A stretch of 64,000 bases of DNA from an uncultured Oscillospiraceae bacterium (lineage in GTDB: Bacteria; Bacillota; Clostridia; Oscillospirales; Oscillospiraceae), in the NCBI GenBank assembly GCA_947627285.1, contig CANQVL010000002.1:124001-188000 (forward strand), given 5' to 3'. A model generated the notes under the pieces. It was not told the DNA's origin. It did no database searches and saw only the letters and a program-made list of their open reading frames with translations. Position numbers and translations under genes: made by a program. Positions 44,082 to 51,928 of this stretch are shown here, one piece after another; position 1 is the stretch's first letter; every line of letters begins with the position of its first letter.

Positions 44082-45306
44082 AAAAATCACTCCATATTTT
44101 GTCGGCGGCGTCCTGAAGGGTGCCGTCGTTTTTTACCGTCACGTCGGCGAAGCGGGCGTAGAGCGGGTCGCGCCTTTCAAAGAGAGCCCGAAGCCCCTCG
44201 ATACCGCCGGCGGAGAGGGGGCGTCCGCGGGTGGCGAGCATATCAAGCTGCCGGTCCACGCGGTAAATTCTGCCGGACTGGTGGAGTATGGGGTAGTTTT
44301 CCGGCACCGTGACACAGCCGCCGCCGGTGGTGACGATCTTGCCGGTGCCCGACATCACCTCCCGCAGAAGCTCCGTTTCAAGCCGGCGGAACTCCGCCTC
44401 GCCCCTTTCGGTTATCAGGTCGCCGGGGCGCGTGCCGGTGCGGGAGGTGACAAGCTTGTCGATGTCCACCAGCTCCCTGCCGGACATACGGGCTAAGAAT
44501 TTGCCCACGGTTGTCTTGCCGCAGCCGGGCATACCGATGAGGACGATGTTTGTCACGTTACGGGCGAGGGCGGAGGTTATCTCCTCGATTTTGGAGTCGT
44601 CGATTTTTTTGCGGAAGAACAGCTCCTCCGCCGCCTTTGCCTGGGCCACCAGCATGGCAAGGCCGCCGGTATGGGGTATGCCCAGCTCCTCCGCCTGCAT
44701 GATAAGCCCCGTGCGGATGGGGTTGTATACCACGTCCATCACGCCCTGGAGACGCGGGAAGGCCCGCAGGTCCACGGGCGACGCGGGGCAGTTTGGGCTC
44801 ATGCCCACGGGGGTGGTGTTGATGAGTATGTCCGCGTCGGAGTTTTTCTCCAGGTTACCGTAGTTATTCTCGCCGGAGCGGGAGATTATCACCGTCTCAC
44901 GCGCGCCCAGGGACTTCGCGGCGGCTGTGGCTGTGCGGGAGGTGCCGCCGGAGCCGAGAATGACCGTCTTTTTGCCGTGCAGATCTATCCCGCCCCGCCT
45001 CAGGGCGTATTTCAGGCCGTCTATGTCGGTGTTGTAGCCTGTGAGCTCGCCGTTCCGGTTGACAATGGTGTTGATGGCGCCGATCTCCATCGCCGCGCGG
45101 TCCACGTAATCTACGTGATCGAATACGTCCCGCTTGTAGGGTATGGTGACGTTGACACCCCCCAGGTCCGGGCGGCGGAGGAAGCCGCCCAGCTCCTCCG
45201 GCTCAAGCTCATAGAGCTTATAGCCCCGACAGCCCAGCATGGCGTGGATGGCGGGGGAGTGGCTGTGCCCCAGCTTCCTCCCCACAAGCCCGAAAACCCG
45301 CCGCAT
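44062..45306 (-). CDS. aroEK: Bifunctional shikimate dehydrogenase / shikimate kinase fusion
   Basis: 414 residues. Residues 1-240 form shikimate dehydrogenase (GHSHSPAIH, catalytic Lys58 in TIPYKRD, NADP loop GSGGTSRT). Residues 250-414 form shikimate kinase (Walker A GMPGCGKTT at 258-266, DIDKLVTSRTG, GGGCVT, DRQLDMLATRGRPL). The fusion joins two consecutive steps of the pathway, shikimate formation and its phosphorylation. ATG at 45306 follows AGGAGGT, 2 bp after pheA. Confidence 0.95.
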   Translation of the reverse strand: MRRVFGLVGRKLGHSHSPAIHAMLGCRGYKLYELEPEELGGFLRRPDLGGVNVTIPYKRDVFDHVDYVDRAAMEIGAINTIVNRNGELTGYNTDIDGLKYALRRGGIDLHGKKTVILGSGGTSRTATAAAKSLGARETVIISRSGENNYGNLEKNSDADILINTTPVGMSPNCPASPVDLRAFPRLQGVMDVVYNPIRTGLIMQAEELGIPHTGGLAMLVAQAKAAEELFFRKKIDDSKIEEITSALARNVTNIVLIGMPGCGKTTVGKFLARMSGRELVDIDKLVTSRTGTRPGDLITERGEAEFRRLETELLREVMSGTGKIVTTGGGCVTVPENYPILHQSGRIYRVDRQLDMLATRGRPLSAGGIEGLRALFERRDPLYARFADVTVKNDGTLQDAADKIWSDFCENTRY

Positions 45307-45308
45307 GG

Positions 45309-46451
45309 TCAGACCTCCTGGTAGTTGCCCAGGTACTTCAGGGAGCGGCAGGAGTGCTCAAGGCTCTCCAGCATATCCACCACCTTGGGGTCCCGGACGG
45401 ACGCCTCGATCTCAAAGAAGAAAAGGAACTCAAAGTCGTGGCCCACCATGGGGCAGGACTCAAGCTTTATGAGGTTCAGCTCCAGGGCGGAGATGTGGCT
45501 CAGTACGTCGTAAAGCGCGCCGGGGCGGTGCTCACAGGACAGCACCAGGGTTATGCGGTTGGCGCCGGGGTATACCACGGGGGACTTGGTTATGCAGATG
45601 AAGCGGGTGTAGTTGTTGTCGGAATTTTGTATGCGCCCGCAGGGGAGCGCCTCCAGACCGTAGAGCTCCGCGCAGTTGGAGCTGGATATGGCGGCGACGG
45701 AGCGGTCGGGGGACTCCGCCACGTACTTCGCCGCCATAGCGGTGTTGTCACAGCGCTCCACCTCCACCCTGTCGCCCAGGGATTTGAGAAATTCACTGCA
45801 CTGTCCCAGCGCCTGCTCGTGGGAGATCACGCGCCGGACCTCGGAGAGCTTCACCCCCGGCTTTACCAGGAGCTCGTGGGAGATGCACAGCCGTTCACTG
45901 CGGACGATGGACACCTCCTTAGTCTGGAGAAGGTCATAGACCGCCCTCACGGAGCCGTTGGAGCTGTTCTCGATGGGGAGGATACCGAAGCGGCAGAAGC
46001 CGTTTTTCACCGCGTCAAATACAGCCTCAAAGGTTTTGAAGTAGATGAGCTTGCCTCGGGGGAACATCCTGTCCGCCGCCATCTGGGAGTAGGCGCCCTC
46101 CACCCCCTGGCAGGCGATGAGCCCGTCCTCGGGAAAGAGCTCGGGGACGTTTTCCAGGGATTTTTCGATGAAGGAGCGCACCGCCGAGCCGGTTTTGACG
46201 ATGCCCCTCTGGTAGGTGCGGCTCAGCTCAAGGACGGTGGAAAAGAGCCTGTGGGAATACAGGTCAAACTCGCCGGAGCTGTCCGACACGTTCTTTAAAA
46301 TCTCCCGTTCCCGCTCCTTGTTGAGAATGGGCAGGTTGTCCCGGGCCTTGACACGGGCGATCTCCCCGGCAAGCTCCATGCGCTCAAGAAAGAGCTTGAG
46401 GAACTTATCGTCTATCTCGTCTATTCTCTTTCGTATCTCAGTCATTTCCAT
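45309..46451 (-). CDS. pheA: Chorismate mutase / prephenate dehydratase (P-protein)
   Basis: Bifunctional entry to phenylalanine. 380 residues: AroQ-type chorismate mutase (1-88, IRKRIDEIDDKFLKLFLERM), prephenate dehydratase (about 108-285, with GILPIENSSNGSV and the catalytic NYTRF), and an ACT regulatory domain (about 298-375). In the ACT domain the Phe-binding motifs appear as GALY and ESCP (331-334), where ESRP is usual, so feedback control may differ. It overlaps aroC by 14 bp. Confidence 0.94.
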   Translation of the reverse strand: MEMTEIRKRIDEIDDKFLKLFLERMELAGEIARVKARDNLPILNKEREREILKNVSDSSGEFDLYSHRLFSTVLELSRTYQRGIVKTGSAVRSFIEKSLENVPELFPEDGLIACQGVEGAYSQMAADRMFPRGKLIYFKTFEAVFDAVKNGFCRFGILPIENSSNGSVRAVYDLLQTKEVSIVRSERLCISHELLVKPGVKLSEVRRVISHEQALGQCSEFLKSLGDRVEVERCDNTAMAAKYVAESPDRSVAAISSSNCAELYGLEALPCGRIQNSDNNYTRFICITKSPVVYPGANRITLVLSCEHRPGALYDVLSHISALELNLIKLESCPMVGHDFEFLFFFEIEASVRDPKVVDMLESLEHSCRSLKYLGNYQEV

Positions 46452-47532
46452 GGCCTTGTTCCTCCAGTAATATGTCCAGTATTGTAAAAGCGGTGACCGC
46501 CTCTATCACGGGGACGGCGCGAATGGCGACGCACGGGTCGTGGCGGCCCTTTATCTCCAGCTCCGCCGGTTCCATTTTGGAGACGCTGACGGTTTTCTGC
46601 GGTAGCCCTATGGAGGGCGTGGGCTTCATGGCGCATTTTACCACTAAGGGCATACCCGTGGTTATGCCGCCGATTATCCCGCCGGCGTCGTTTTTCGTCG
46701 TTTTTATCCTTCCGTTTTCGATGATGTATGGGTCGTTGTGGGCGGAGCCGCGCATTTTCGCCGCCGCGAACCCGGCGCCGAACTCCACGCCCTTAACGGC
46801 GGGAACGCCGAAGAGGGCGGCGGCAAGGCGGTTCTCTATCCCGTCGAACATGGGGGAGCCCAGCCCCGCGGGGAGTCCGACGGCGGCGCACTCGATGACG
46901 CCGCCCACGCTGTCCGCCTCCGCCCGGGCGCGCTCCACCGCCCGCGCCATTCGATCGCCCGCGCCGTCGGAGACGACGGGAATGGGCTTTGCGGCGACGG
47001 CGGAGAAAAGCTCCGATGTGGGCTCGGAAGGGAACGGATCGTCAGCTTCGTTTTCAACACTGAGAAGGTGCGCGCCTGTGAATATGCCACGGCGGGCAAG
47101 AAGCTGCTTCGCTATGCCCCCGGCTATGCACAGTGGGGCGGTGAGACGCCCTGAGAAGTGACCGGAGCCGCGCATATCCACCGCCTCGCCGTACCGCGCC
47201 CTGGCGGTGAGGTCCGCGTGGGAGGGACGGGGGAGGTCAGTGAGGGCGGCGTAGTCGCCGGAGCGGGTGTCGGTGTTCTCAATTACGGCGCACAGGGGCG
47301 AGCCGGCGGTGACGCCGTTTACAAGCCCGGAGAGGAACACAGGTCTGTCCGCCTCGCTCCTCTGGGTGGAGAGGCGGGACGCGCCGGGCCTGCGGCGGGA
47401 CATGAAGGCGTAAAGCTCCTCCCCGTCCACCGGCTCGCCGGCGGGAAGGCCGTCAATGACGACGCCTATCGCCCTCCCGTGGGACTGACCGAATACGGAT
47501 ATTTTAAGCGCCCTTCCTATCTCAGAGGACAT
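46438..47532 (-). CDS. aroC: Chorismate synthase
   Basis: FMN-dependent last step to chorismate. 364 residues from ATG 47532, chosen since GGGAGGTG precedes it and the protein opens with IGRALKISVFGQSHG. The signatures MRGSGHFSGRLTA, GRHDPCVAIRAVPVIEA and a run of conserved His and Arg are visible. It overlaps aroA by 11 bp. Confidence 0.96.
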   Translation of the reverse strand: MSSEIGRALKISVFGQSHGRAIGVVIDGLPAGEPVDGEELYAFMSRRRPGASRLSTQRSEADRPVFLSGLVNGVTAGSPLCAVIENTDTRSGDYAALTDLPRPSHADLTARARYGEAVDMRGSGHFSGRLTAPLCIAGGIAKQLLARRGIFTGAHLLSVENEADDPFPSEPTSELFSAVAAKPIPVVSDGAGDRMARAVERARAEADSVGGVIECAAVGLPAGLGSPMFDGIENRLAAALFGVPAVKGVEFGAGFAAAKMRGSAHNDPYIIENGRIKTTKNDAGGIIGGITTGMPLVVKCAMKPTPSIGLPQKTVSVSKMEPAELEIKGRHDPCVAIRAVPVIEAVTAFTILDILLEEQGHGND

Positions 47533-48688
47533 GGAAAACACCTCCCAGGCGTTTGAAATCTTCAAAAAACGTGGGGTAGGACTTATCCACCGCCTGGGCG
47601 CCCAGGATCGTGACGGGACCCTTAGCGCGGGTGGACAAAACTGCCGCCGCCATCACTATCCGGTGGTCGTTTGCCCCGTCCACAGCGCAGGGGAGAAGGC
47701 TTTCGGCGCCGGCGACGGAGAGGAAATCCGGTCCTTCCCGGCACTCAACGCCAAAGGAGCGGAGCATGGCGGCGGTGGAGGCTATGCGGTCCGACTCCTT
47801 TATCCTCAGCCGCGCGGCGTTTGTAAAGCGCGTCTCGCCACGCCTTGACGCGGACATGGCGGCAAGGGGCGGGAGCAGGTCGGGTATCTGGGACACATCA
47901 ATCTCACAGTCGCCGCCGGCGGAGAGAAGCTTATACAGGTCCGCGACCGCCCTGTCCCCCTGGGGGGAGTGGGGGTCAAGACCGGTGACGGCGACGTCGT
48001 TTCCCAGCGCCCGCGCCGCGTACCAGAAGCCCGCCTGGGACCAGTCCGCCTCCACGGTGTAATCGCAGGGCAGATAGCGCTGTCCGCCGGGGACCTGAAA
48101 GCGCCGGAAGTCCAGGTTTTCCGCCGAAACGCCAAAGCGCCTCAGCACGTCAAGCGTCATCGTCACGTACTCTCGGCTCTCCAGGGGGGAGTCCATGACT
48201 ATCTCGGAGTCCCCGTGGAGGAGCGGGAGGGCGTAGAGAAGCCCGGTGACGAACTGGCTGGAGACATGACCGGGGAGGCGGTACTCGCCGGGGGTGAGCG
48301 CGCCGGACACCGTGAGTCCCCCGCCCGTGAGCTCCCAATGGATCCCCTTAGCGCGGAAAATGTCAAAATATGGCTCCAGCGGGCGCTCCATGAGCCGTCC
48401 GTGCCCCACAAATTTAGCGCCGCCGCGCATTATAAGCGAGAGGGGTATGAGAAAGCGCAGAGTGGAGCCGGACTCGCCGCAGTCAAGGGTGGGGAAGCCG
48501 TTTTCAATGTCAAAAAGCGCGTCCATGCACCGGGCGGTGGCGTCGATGTCGCGGGAGACGGCAAGGTTGTGTATCCTGTCGCGTGAGCCCGCCAGGTACG
48601 CCGCTGTCAGCGCCCGGTGGCTCAGGGATTTTGAGGGCGGAGGGGTCACCTCGCCCCGGAGGGGACCCGGAAAAACGCGTATGTCCAT
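47522..48688 (-). CDS. aroA: 3-phosphoshikimate 1-carboxyvinyltransferase (EPSP synthase)
   Basis: Adds phosphoenolpyruvate to shikimate-3-phosphate. 388 residues from ATG 48688 (GGAGG 5 nt upstream; a GTG at 48694 is also possible). Motifs PPSKSLSHRALTAA, CGESGSTLRFLIPL, the RIKESDR site and NDHRIVMAAAV are intact. Compared with the E. coli enzyme (about 427 residues) it is short. The LDCGESGSTLRF loop has Glu-Ser-Gly where many class I enzymes have Asn-Ala-Gly-Thr. Confidence 0.95.
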   Translation of the reverse strand: MDIRVFPGPLRGEVTPPPSKSLSHRALTAAYLAGSRDRIHNLAVSRDIDATARCMDALFDIENGFPTLDCGESGSTLRFLIPLSLIMRGGAKFVGHGRLMERPLEPYFDIFRAKGIHWELTGGGLTVSGALTPGEYRLPGHVSSQFVTGLLYALPLLHGDSEIVMDSPLESREYVTMTLDVLRRFGVSAENLDFRRFQVPGGQRYLPCDYTVEADWSQAGFWYAARALGNDVAVTGLDPHSPQGDRAVADLYKLLSAGGDCEIDVSQIPDLLPPLAAMSASRRGETRFTNAARLRIKESDRIASTAAMLRSFGVECREGPDFLSVAGAESLLPCAVDGANDHRIVMAAAVLSTRAKGPVTILGAQAVDKSYPTFFEDFKRLGGVFHVL

Positions 48689-48690
48689 AG

Positions 48691-49773
48691 TCACCTCCGG
48701 GACATGGCGGAGAGAACCTCAAGCACCCGGGACTTTTTGAGCTTGAGGCGCTTAACAACGCCTATGTCCTCAAGGAGAATGAGCGTCACAAGGTCGCCGG
48801 AGCCCTTTTTGTCCACGCCCACGGCCCTTTCGATGTACTCAAAGCCGCAGGGGATACGGGTGGGCAGGCCCAGGGCGGCGAGAACCGCCTCGATTTTTTC
48901 GGGCGCCTCCGGCACTGTCACCCCCAGCTCCACGCCCAGCTTCGCCGCCATAACCATGCCCGCCGCCACAGCCTCGCCGTGGGACCACTCGGTGTAATTC
49001 CCGGCAAGCTCGTAGGCGTGGCCCAGTGTGTGACCGAAGTTCAATATCTGCCGAAGACCGGTGTCACGCTCGTCGGCGTTGACCACCTGCCTTTTTATGT
49101 CGCAGCAGGTATAAAGTATGTGCCCTATGTCCTCCGTAAGCGCGGCGCGGTCAGGGCGGGCGGAGAGGAAATCAAAGAAATCCGGATCCCAAATGCACCC
49201 GTACTTGACCACCTCCGCCATTCCCGCCATGAACACGGGGAGGGGCAGGGTGGAGAGGACGTCCGGGTCCATGAGGACCAGGTCAGGCTGGTAGAAGGTG
49301 CCCGCCAGGTTCTTTCCGGCGGAGAGGTCGATGGCGGTCTTGCCGCCTACGGAGGAGTCCACCTGGGAGAGGAGCGTGGTGGGTATCTGCACCAGCCCCA
49401 CGCCCCGCAATACCGTGCTCGCGGCGAAGCCCGCCAGGTCCCCCACGACCCCGCCGCCCAGCGCGACTACGGCGTCGGTACGGGTGACGCCGTGGGCGGT
49501 CATCCACTCCCAGAGGGATATGAGGTTCTCCGCGCTTTTTGAGGTCTCCCCAGCCGGGACGACGTGGGTGTGGACCTCAAAGCTCTCTATCTCCAAAGAC
49601 GCCACAAGGCGCGCGCCGTAGAGGGGAGAGACGTTGGAGTCGGTCACCACAAAGAGCCGCTTCGCCTTTGGGAGGGCGGAGCTTATATATTTTCCGGCGC
49701 TGTCTATAAGCCCGGAGCCGATGATAATATCGTAGCCGGAGCCCGCGTCAACGTGAAGTGTCATTTTTTCCAT
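48691..49773 (-). CDS. aroB: 3-dehydroquinate synthase
   Basis: NAD-dependent second step of the shikimate pathway. About 360 residues; the second of two adjacent ATGs (49773) is preferred as GGAGGT is 6 nt away. It shows the dehydroquinate synthase fold: GGGVVGDLAGFAAS, PTTLLSQVDSSVGGKTAIDL, and the metal ligands in KYGCIWD, LNFGHTLGHAYE and WSHGEAVA. The start overlaps the tyrA stop. Confidence 0.95.
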   Translation of the reverse strand: MEKMTLHVDAGSGYDIIIGSGLIDSAGKYISSALPKAKRLFVVTDSNVSPLYGARLVASLEIESFEVHTHVVPAGETSKSAENLISLWEWMTAHGVTRTDAVVALGGGVVGDLAGFAASTVLRGVGLVQIPTTLLSQVDSSVGGKTAIDLSAGKNLAGTFYQPDLVLMDPDVLSTLPLPVFMAGMAEVVKYGCIWDPDFFDFLSARPDRAALTEDIGHILYTCCDIKRQVVNADERDTGLRQILNFGHTLGHAYELAGNYTEWSHGEAVAAGMVMAAKLGVELGVTVPEAPEKIEAVLAALGLPTRIPCGFEYIERAVGVDKKGSGDLVTLILLEDIGVVKRLKLKKSRVLEVLSAMSRR

Positions 49774-50612
49774 CATGTACCTCCCGCCGTCATCTTCAGC
49801 TCCCGCCCCTCGCGCAGAAGCTCGCAAAGCCTGTCCTCATCGCCGGAGCCCAGGGCGTCCCGATACTCGCAAAGGTGTGTGATGAGGGTGTCCAGCTCCG
49901 CCGTGAGGTAGTCCCGGTCAGCCATGAAGAGCTGCGTCCACATTCCCTCGTCCAGGTACGCCACTCTCGTCATGTCCCGGAAGGAGCCGGCGGAGAAGCC
50001 CATGTGCGTCTGCGCCGTGGGGGACTTGACAAAGGCGGAGGAGGTGATGTGGCACAGCTGCGAGGTGTAGGAGATTATCCTGTCGTGCTCGGCGGGGGTG
50101 GAGTAGGTGATGGAGCCGAAGCCCAGGGACAGGAAGAATTTTTTAAGCTCCTCCAAAAGCGGCGCGTCCGCCCGCTCGTCGGGGGTGAGTATCATGGACG
50201 CGCCCGAAAAGAGGAGGGCGGTGGAGTTTTTAAAGCCCCCGTGCTCCTTTCCCGCCATGGGGTGCCCGCCCACGTAGGAAAAGCCGTACTCCTCCGATAG
50301 CGGGCGCAGGGCGTCAACTATGAGCCGCTTTACGCCGCACAGGTCCACCACGCAGGCGGAGGGTGAGATGCGGGGGGCGTTCTCCCTCGCCCAGTCTATG
50401 AGCGCCCGTGGGGGGAGGGCGGCAAGGATCAGGGAGCAGTCCCCGATGGAGCCCGCGTCCAGCACGTTGTCAATTGCCCCCGAGGCGAAGGCGAGGGACA
50501 TTGTGTCCCGGTTCAGGTCCGCGCCGTAGACGGCGTGGTCGGTGTGAAATTTGATCGCCTTTGCCATGGAGCCCCCGATGAGCCCCAGGCCGACGATGCC
50601 GACGGTTGACAT
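49773..50612 (-). CDS. tyrA: Prephenate dehydrogenase
   Basis: Oxidative decarboxylation of prephenate to 4-hydroxyphenylpyruvate, the tyrosine branch. 279 residues: N-terminal Rossmann NAD-binding domain (VGIVGLGLIGGSMAKAI) and helical dimerisation domain with GGHPMAGKEHGG, the catalytic histidine region. No ACT or chorismate mutase domain is attached. ATG at 50612 follows GGGAGGT, 13 bp after aroF. Confidence 0.95.
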   Translation of the reverse strand: MSTVGIVGLGLIGGSMAKAIKFHTDHAVYGADLNRDTMSLAFASGAIDNVLDAGSIGDCSLILAALPPRALIDWARENAPRISPSACVVDLCGVKRLIVDALRPLSEEYGFSYVGGHPMAGKEHGGFKNSTALLFSGASMILTPDERADAPLLEELKKFFLSLGFGSITYSTPAEHDRIISYTSQLCHITSSAFVKSPTAQTHMGFSAGSFRDMTRVAYLDEGMWTQLFMADRDYLTAELDTLITHLCEYRDALGSGDEDRLCELLREGRELKMTAGGT

Positions 50613-50625
50613 AATATAACCTCCC

Positions 50626-51636
50626 TTATTTCTGGGCAGAAACCACCTTATGGATCGCTCTCAGCTTGTTCGCCAGGGCGTCAAAGACCTCCGGCTTTAA
50701 GGACTGGGGGCCGTCGCACATGGCGTGGGCGGGGTCGTTGTGTACCTCGATGATGAGCCCGTCAGCTCCGGCGGCGACGGCGGCGCAGCTCAGGGGGTCC
50801 ACCAGCTCCCACTTTCCGGCGGAGTGGCTGGGGTCGATGATAACGGGAAGGTGGGAGAGCTTTTTGAGCACGGGAACGGCGGAGACGTCCAGGGTGTTGC
50901 GGGTGTACGTCTCAAAGGTGCGTATGCCCCGCTCGCAGAGGATCACCTTGTGGTTGCCGCCCGCCATGATGTACTCGGCGCTCATCAAAAGCTCCTCATA
51001 TGTGTTGGCAAGGCCGCGCTTTAGCAAAATGGGCTTGTCGATGTGGCCCAAGAGCTTCAAGAGCTCAAAATTCTGCATATTCCGGGCGCCGATTTGAATG
51101 ATGTCCACGTCCTCAAAAAGCGGCAGGTGTGAGGCGTCCATGAGCTCCGTGACGATGGGGAGGCCCGTGACCTCCCGGGCGAGCTTCAAAAGACGTATCC
51201 CCTCGCCGTGGAGCCCCTGGAAGGAGTAGGGGGAGGTGCGGGGCTTGAAGGCGCCGCCGCGCAAAATCGTGGCGCCGCTGGCCTTCACGGCCTTAGCGAC
51301 CTCAATTATCTGCGCCTCGTTCTCCACCGAGCAGGGTCCGGCGATGAGGGTCAGGTTCCCGCCGCCGATTTTGGTGTCACCCACCTCAATGACAGTGTCC
51401 TCCGGGTGGAATTTGCGGTTGGCGTTCTTGTAGGGCTCCTGTATGCGCTTCACGTCCTCCACGATGTCCAGCGCCAGGAGGAGGTCCATGTCCAGCTGGG
51501 AGGTGTCGCCCACAAGGCCCAGGACCGTCTGGTGCTCGCCGATGGAGGTGTGTATCTCGATGTTCTTGCTGCGAAGCCAGGTCATCAAAGAGTCGACCTG
51601 GAGCTGATTGGGGTTTTCCTTGAGAATGACTATCAT
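50626..51636 (-). CDS. aroF: 3-deoxy-7-phosphoheptulonate (DAHP) synthase, type I-beta with N-terminal regulatory domain
   Basis: Joins phosphoenolpyruvate and erythrose-4-phosphate, the first step to aromatic amino acids. 336 residues: an N-terminal ferredoxin-like domain (1-70), which in Thermotoga-type enzymes binds Tyr or Phe for feedback control, then the TIM barrel with AGPCSVENE, LRGGAFKPRTSPYSFQG, LLKRG and DPSHSAGK. First gene of the aro operon; its ATG at 51636 follows AAGGAGAG just after the attenuator. Confidence 0.96.
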   Translation of the reverse strand: MIVILKENPNQLQVDSLMTWLRSKNIEIHTSIGEHQTVLGLVGDTSQLDMDLLLALDIVEDVKRIQEPYKNANRKFHPEDTVIEVGDTKIGGGNLTLIAGPCSVENEAQIIEVAKAVKASGATILRGGAFKPRTSPYSFQGLHGEGIRLLKLAREVTGLPIVTELMDASHLPLFEDVDIIQIGARNMQNFELLKLLGHIDKPILLKRGLANTYEELLMSAEYIMAGGNHKVILCERGIRTFETYTRNTLDVSAVPVLKKLSHLPVIIDPSHSAGKWELVDPLSCAAVAAGADGLIIEVHNDPAHAMCDGPQSLKPEVFDALANKLRAIHKVVSAQK

Positions 51637-51669
51637 GGTAACGCTCTCCTTTTTTGTGCCGTAAAAAAA

Positions 51670-51696
51670 CCCTCGCAGTCGGTCTGACTGCGAGGG
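51670..51696 (-). terminator. Attenuator terminator of the aro operon
   Basis: Minus strand CCCTCGCAGTC AGACC GACTGCGAGGG followed by seven T: an 11-bp perfect stem 34 nt before the aroF start codon and about 50 nt after the leader peptide stop. Confidence 0.9.
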
Positions 51697-51745
51697 TCAA
51701 AGGCGTCTTTTATGTGTGCCCGTCAACCTTTTTCAGCCAAACCCA

Positions 51746-51820
51746 TTAAGCCTTACCGTAAAAGAAGGTAAAGCCGAAATAATAGCTGAAAAAAGTGTTT
51801 GCGGATACGGTATTTTTCAT
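51746..51820 (-). CDS. aro operon leader peptide, Phe/Tyr-rich
   Basis: A 24-codon frame, ATG at 51820 with GAGGTG four bases upstream, stop TAA at 51746-51748. Nine of 24 residues are aromatic: six Phe and three Tyr, clustered as FFSYYFGFTFFY. The leader sits between a consensus promoter and an intrinsic terminator ahead of the aromatic biosynthesis genes, exactly the plan of pheA/trp-type attenuation. Its mRNA can form a hairpin over the aromatic codons (GCUUUACC with GGUAAGGC), enclosed by CUUUUUUCAGC pairing with GCUGAAAAAGG. When charged Phe or Tyr tRNA is scarce, ribosome stalling would melt these and allow an antiterminator downstream. Confidence 0.85.
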   Translation of the reverse strand: MKNTVSANTFFSYYFGFTFFYGKA

Positions 51821-51850
51821 ACAGCACCTCACGGGCCATCTGTTACGTAG

Positions 51851-51879
51851 ATAATAACACTTTATTATCCAAAAGACAA
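51851..51879 (-). promoter_or_regulatory. aro operon promoter
   Basis: Minus strand TTGTCT (51874-51879), 17-bp spacer, TATTAT (51851-51856); start near 51844, about 24 nt before the leader peptide. Confidence 0.75.
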
Positions 51880-51928
51880 GATGGCATTTTGCACAAATAT
51901 AATGAATTTCACCGTTTTTCCGCGGCGA

